Assembly (NCBI GenBank): GCA_002339085.1
Contig: DDDX01000044.1
Span: forward strand, 6,761 to 15,874
Source: Cellvibrionales bacterium UBA1969
GTDB lineage: Bacteria > Pseudomonadota > Gammaproteobacteria > Pseudomonadales > UBA7434
Direction of reading: 5' to 3'
Length of the DNA stretch: 9,114 nt
Below, piece by piece: positions 6,431 to 9,114 of the stretch; position 1 is the stretch's first letter; each line of letters begins with the position of its first letter. Both the position numbers and the translations under genes were made by a program. The notes under the pieces are model-generated. The model saw nothing but the letters and a program-made list of their open reading frames with translations. It had not been told where the DNA came from and ran no database searches.

Positions 6431-7138
6431 TCATTCCTCTGTAACCAGGGTCTGATTTAAATCTGTAACCGATGGCAACGAAAAACCGTCAGAACTGATA
6501 CGGATCAGCGATGGATCAGCGATTCCATCAGCGGCTGAAATTATCACCTCAAATACAGGCAACTCACCAGAACTTGATAGCAGCAATTCAGGCGTCAAGT
6601 CAAAGCCAGTGATTAGCTCATCGGTTAGCTCGTTATTTAGACTTGCAAACTTTTCTACTAGTGGCTCATTAGTCTCAGCTTGACGGTCTGAGTCGCCAAA
6701 AGATTGTGCATTTAAAAACAAATCGTCAGGGGCCAGAATATCGGCATTAACATCACGGCGATAGCCCTCAACTGTCCATTGCAGAGCCATTGTTTCAGGT
6801 AGGCGGTAGGGCTCAAAAATATTACCCGAATAAGGCTGCCATAAATTCAACGCCGGATTAAATCGCAACAACTGATAACCATTATCTTGAAAAATAACGC
6901 CCATCTCTGAGGAACTAAAAACTGCCTCGTCAGAGCCGGCAATGATAATCTGTTGAAACCTTTCAGCCTCAGAACTCAACTCTCGATTAAAATTATTGCC
7001 AACATTAATGAGCACCATGCCCGAGAAAAAACCAATAATTAATAAGACAATAATCAGCTCGATAAGCGAGAAGCCATTCTGGCTACAAACCTGTGGATTA
7101 AGACGAACCAGTGGCAGCTTTGATCGGTTAAAGCACAC
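6431..7138 (-). CDS. gspH: GspH, minor pseudopilin with acidic insertion
   Basis: This 235-residue minor pseudopilin is thought to join the GspG filament to the I-J-K tip. The prepilin site is NG|FSLIELIIVLLII, with Gly22 at -1, Phe23 at +1 and Glu27 at +5. The family block near the C-terminus is PELLLSSSGELPVFEVII (183-200). Between them lies an Asp/Glu-rich stretch (about 131-183) that makes this protein longer than many GspH (about 160-190). I chose GTG at 7138 because AAAGAGGTAG sits 5 bases upstream of it. Two earlier in-frame starts (ATG at 7198, GTG at 7228) would overlap gspG out of frame and give prepilin leaders of 42 and 52 residues, far too long. With the GTG the leader is 22 residues. 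It starts 28 bases after gspG. Confidence 0.94.
   Translation of the reverse strand: MCFNRSKLPLVRLNPQVCSQNGFSLIELIIVLLIIGFFSGMVLINVGNNFNRELSSEAERFQQIIIAGSDEAVFSSSEMGVIFQDNGYQLLRFNPALNLWQPYSGNIFEPYRLPETMALQWTVEGYRRDVNADILAPDDLFLNAQSFGDSDRQAETNEPLVEKFASLNNELTDELITGFDLTPELLLSSSGELPVFEVIISAADGIADPSLIRISSDGFSLPSVTDLNQTLVTEE
6435..6440 (-). promoter_or_regulatory. Shine-Dalgarno AGAGGA deciding the TTG start of gspI
   Basis: AGAGGA overlaps the last codons of gspH, with 9 bases between its GG and the TTG at 6426. An ATG at 6434 directly beside it is too close to be used and would give only a three-residue peptide, so the TTG is the supported start. Confidence 0.7.
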
Positions 7139-7140
7139 GT

Positions 7141-7150
7141 CTACCTCTTT
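7141..7150 (-). promoter_or_regulatory. Strong Shine-Dalgarno for the GTG start of gspH
   Basis: The minus strand reads AAAGAGGTAG, with GAGG ending 5 bases before the GTG at 7138. It lies just after the gspG stop, in the 28-base gap, and is among the best ribosome-binding sites in the operon. It fixes the gspH start well downstream of the longest possible reading frame. Confidence 0.8.
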
Positions 7151-7166
7151 AACAATTGGCCAGTAG

Positions 7167-7616
7167 TTAACGATCAGAGCTGCTGATGTCGGACGCATAA
7201 CCTTCGCCACCCAAACGAGCGTCAGCACCTAAGCTTATCAACTCATAGGGCCGATTTTCTTCGCCAGGACTCATGTAAACGTATTCACCATCCCAGGGAT
7301 CAAGCGGCAGTTTGTTGCCTTTAATATACCCTTCAGGATTCCAATTTCTCGGCTCTGGAGAAGACTGGGGACGACTAACAAGAGCTTCCAAACCCTGATC
7401 GGTGGTTGGATAAAAATGATTATCTAACTTATACATATCAAGCGCCTGGGACAAACTCGCAATATCAGACTTGGCGGTTGTCACTCTGGCTCGATCGACT
7501 TGACCTAATACATTGGGGCCAATCAAACCAATGAGCATGCCCATGATAACCACCACTACCAGCACTTCAATGAGAGAAAAACCCTGCTGTTGTTTTTTCT
7601 TATATGTATATTTCAT
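7167..7616 (-). CDS. gspG: GspG, major pseudopilin
   Basis: This 149-residue major pseudopilin polymerises into the periplasmic pseudopilus. A short basic leader MKYTYKKKQQQG is cut before FSLIEVLVVVVIMGML (Gly12 at -1, Phe13 at +1, Glu17 at +5). The mature protein has the hallmark blocks of the family: KSDIASLSQALDMYKLDN (49-66), FYPTTDQGLEALV (68-80), LPLDPWDGEYVY (103-114) and SLGADARLGGEGYASDI (128-144), the last being the C-terminal loop that binds calcium in characterised GspG proteins. Length is typical. The ATG has GAAGG 4 bases upstream, a good site that fits the need for more GspG than other subunits. It follows gspF by 28 bases. Confidence 0.99.
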   Translation of the reverse strand: MKYTYKKKQQQGFSLIEVLVVVVIMGMLIGLIGPNVLGQVDRARVTTAKSDIASLSQALDMYKLDNHFYPTTDQGLEALVSRPQSSPEPRNWNPEGYIKGNKLPLDPWDGEYVYMSPGEENRPYELISLGADARLGGEGYASDISSSDR

Positions 7617-7644
7617 ATCACCTTCTTCGTATCAATTAATGCAG

Positions 7645-8862
7645 TTAAACCAATGAGTTTAGGTTGACTATAGGCAGCAAGATAGCGACGACAATAGCAA
7701 ACACGCAAACTCCCATAAAGAGCAACATCAACGGTTCTAGAATCCCTAACATAACGCCAATTAATGATTCTAAATCGCGCTGTTGAGCGCTCGCAATTCG
7801 CTCCAGCATCTGATCAAGCTGGCCACTTTGCTCACCACTGGCAATCATGTGCAACATCATTGGCGGGAAATAACCGCCTTCAGACAACGCACGACTCAAG
7901 CTGGTCCCCTCTTGAACCTGCTGAGTAGCATGACTCACTCGCTGACGCAGCCATTGATTAGCTAACACCTCGCCAGCGATTTTTAAAGCCTCAACTAATG
8001 GGACACCGGAAGCCGTTAGAATACTCAGGGTACTCGCAAATTGAGCGGTATTAGTGCCGCGAGAGAGGCGCCCTATTAATGGCAAAGTCAATAACTGACG
8101 ATGCCAATTCAATTCAATTGACGGTTTGCTAAGAAGCGTTTTAACGCCAAACACAACAGCAAATAAAGCAACAATTATCAGCCAGCCACGATTCACAATG
8201 AAGTCACTGGTCGCTATTAATGCGCGCGTAATCCAGGGTAAACCCTGCCCCTGCGTGCTAAAAACCTTAACCACGTCAGGCACCACAAAAACCATCAATA
8301 ACGCCACGACCCCCACAGCCATTAAAAAAAGCATTGCGGGATAAATCATCGCCATTTGAATTTTTTGCCTGGCGGCTTGTGATGACTCAGTGTAATCTGC
8401 CAGCTTATCCATTACGACATCTAAAAAACCAGCAGACTCACCGGCAGCAACGGTTGATCGGTATAAATTGCTGAACACGCTAGGGTATTCAGCCATCGCA
8501 TCGGCTAAGGTATAACCTTCGAGAACCTTAGAACGGACCGATAGCAAAATACTATTAACGCTTGACTTATCAGACTGCCTAGCAACAGTTCCCAACGCTT
8601 CCTCTAAGGGAATCGCAGCTTGAATCAAGGTTGCCATTTGACGAGTAATTAAGGCCAAATCTGCTACGCTTAATGAGGGGCGACCAAAAGAAAAAGAAAA
8701 ACTTTTTTGCGGATCAGCATCCTTAATGGTGGCAGAAACATCGGTGGCCATTAAACCCTTGTCACGAAGAATCTGACGGACTTGTCGAGCGCTGTCGGCG
8801 TCAACTACACCTTTTTGCTGCTTTCCACCACTATCTATCGCGATATAACTAAATGCGGCCAC
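7645..8862 (-). CDS. gspF: GspF, T2SS inner-membrane platform protein
   Basis: This 405-residue polytopic inner-membrane protein is the platform through which GspE drives pseudopilus assembly. The N-terminus MAAFSYIAIDSGGKQQKGVVDADSA (residues 1-25; key elements AAF-Y-A-D and the G-K--KGV turn) is typical. Two repeated T2SSF domains occupy about 70-193 and 273-395, each holding the same motif: AAGESAGFLDVVMD (139-152) and ASGEQSGQLDQMLE (341-354). Membrane segments lie at about 171-194, 224-243 and 375-396. Length is the family norm. The start is GTG at 8862, supported by the conserved MAAF N-terminus and AAGAGGG 9 bases upstream inside the last codons of gspE. With only 5 bases after the gspE stop, translation is probably coupled to gspE. 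Confidence 0.98.
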   Translation of the reverse strand: MAAFSYIAIDSGGKQQKGVVDADSARQVRQILRDKGLMATDVSATIKDADPQKSFSFSFGRPSLSVADLALITRQMATLIQAAIPLEEALGTVARQSDKSSVNSILLSVRSKVLEGYTLADAMAEYPSVFSNLYRSTVAAGESAGFLDVVMDKLADYTESSQAARQKIQMAMIYPAMLFLMAVGVVALLMVFVVPDVVKVFSTQGQGLPWITRALIATSDFIVNRGWLIIVALFAVVFGVKTLLSKPSIELNWHRQLLTLPLIGRLSRGTNTAQFASTLSILTASGVPLVEALKIAGEVLANQWLRQRVSHATQQVQEGTSLSRALSEGGYFPPMMLHMIASGEQSGQLDQMLERIASAQQRDLESLIGVMLGILEPLMLLFMGVCVFAIVVAILLPIVNLNSLV

Positions 8863-8867
8863 GTGTC

Positions 8868-9114
8868 TTAACCCTCTTGAGTCACACGTAAAACTTCTTC
8901 GACTGTTGTAATGCCTGAAAGTATCTTGTCAATACCATCATCAAGAATGCTACGGCCATTGATTCGTGCTTGGACAATCATTTCATCCTCTGACGCTTTG
9001 TCATGAATCATTCGCCTAAGCTCACTGTCGATTGGCACAATCTCATAGATACCTTGTCGCCCGCGGTAACCACTGTGGTTACATCGCTTACAACCAACGG
9101 GTTTGAACATCGAA
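8868..9114 (-). CDS. gspE: GspE, T2SS cytoplasmic ATPase (C-terminal end only; runs off right edge)
   Basis: Only the last 81 or so codons of this cytoplasmic secretion ATPase are in the window; the reading frame continues through the right edge, so the ATG near 9110 is an internal Met, not the start. Visible are GCKRCNHSGYRGRQGIYEIV, the second CxxC pair of the tetracysteine zinc-binding element with its GY-GR-GIYE continuation, then PIDSELRRMIHDKASEDEM and a C-terminal TTVEEVLRVTQEG tail, all standard for GspE. The Walker A, Walker B, Asp and His boxes would be upstream, outside the window. It ends 5 bases before gspF. Confidence 0.97.
   Translation of the reverse strand, partial: SMFKPVGCKRCNHSGYRGRQGIYEIVPIDSELRRMIHDKASEDEMIVQARINGRSILDDGIDKILSGITTVEEVLRVTQEG
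8872..8878 (-). promoter_or_regulatory. Shine-Dalgarno for the GTG start of gspF, inside gspE
   Basis: AAGAGGG lies within the final codons of gspE, with 9 bases between its last G and the GTG at 8862. It supports the non-ATG start of gspF and ties its translation to ribosomes finishing gspE. Confidence 0.7.

Noticed and set aside
6423..6434. ATG with three codons at the gspH/gspI junction
   Set aside because: It lies one base from the AGAGGA site, too close to be used, and is out of frame with gspI.
7139..7228. Upstream extension of gspH overlapping the end of gspG
   Set aside because: It would give a prepilin leader of 42 or 52 residues and lacks the strong ribosome-binding site seen before the GTG at 7138.

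Overview
The window is most of one type II secretion system (T2SS) operon from a Gram-negative bacterium. It is probably a gammaproteobacterium: the E-F-G-H-I-J-K-L-M gene order, the GspA/GspB pair and the AddB-like nuclease neighbour all fit that class, and base composition looks moderately AT-rich. A marine or free-living lifestyle is only a guess from the acidic proteins; genus cannot be read from the sequence. Every gene I support is on the minus strand, so the operon reads from right to left, and nothing convincing is encoded on the plus strand.

In transcription order: the last 81 or so codons of gspE (secretion ATPase, cut by the right edge); gspF (inner-membrane platform); gspG (major pseudopilin); gspH, gspI, gspJ and gspK (minor pseudopilins); gspL and gspM (inner-membrane assembly proteins); then gspA (AAA ATPase) and gspB in the place where gspN often sits. 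After a 69-base gap comes the 5' end of a gene for an AddB-like PD-(D/E)XK nuclease family protein, cut by the left edge. gspC and gspD (secretin) are expected beyond the right edge, and the prepilin peptidase gspO is not in the window.

The parts form one machine. GspE powers assembly through GspF, GspL and GspM. GspG polymerises into the pseudopilus, and GspH, I, J and K form its tip. GspA and GspB are envelope proteins that in characterised systems help the secretin insert through the peptidoglycan. Junctions are tight: a 1-base overlap at I/J, 4 to 6 bases at E/F, H/I and A/B, 28 to 39 bases at F/G, G/H, J/K, L/M and M/A, and 89 bases at K/L, where there is a weak internal promoter candidate. 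Four genes start with GTG or TTG (F, H, I, B). For F, H and I a visible Shine-Dalgarno sequence supports the start, and for F and B the conserved family N-terminus does.

I found no previously undescribed system; this is a recognisable T2SS locus. The points most worth a second look are the short GspA without a periplasmic peptidoglycan-binding module, acidic insertions in GspH and GspL, long prepilin leaders on GspH, GspJ and GspK, the non-ATG starts at closely packed junctions, and the nuclease gene at the left edge, which is easily missed because it is truncated.
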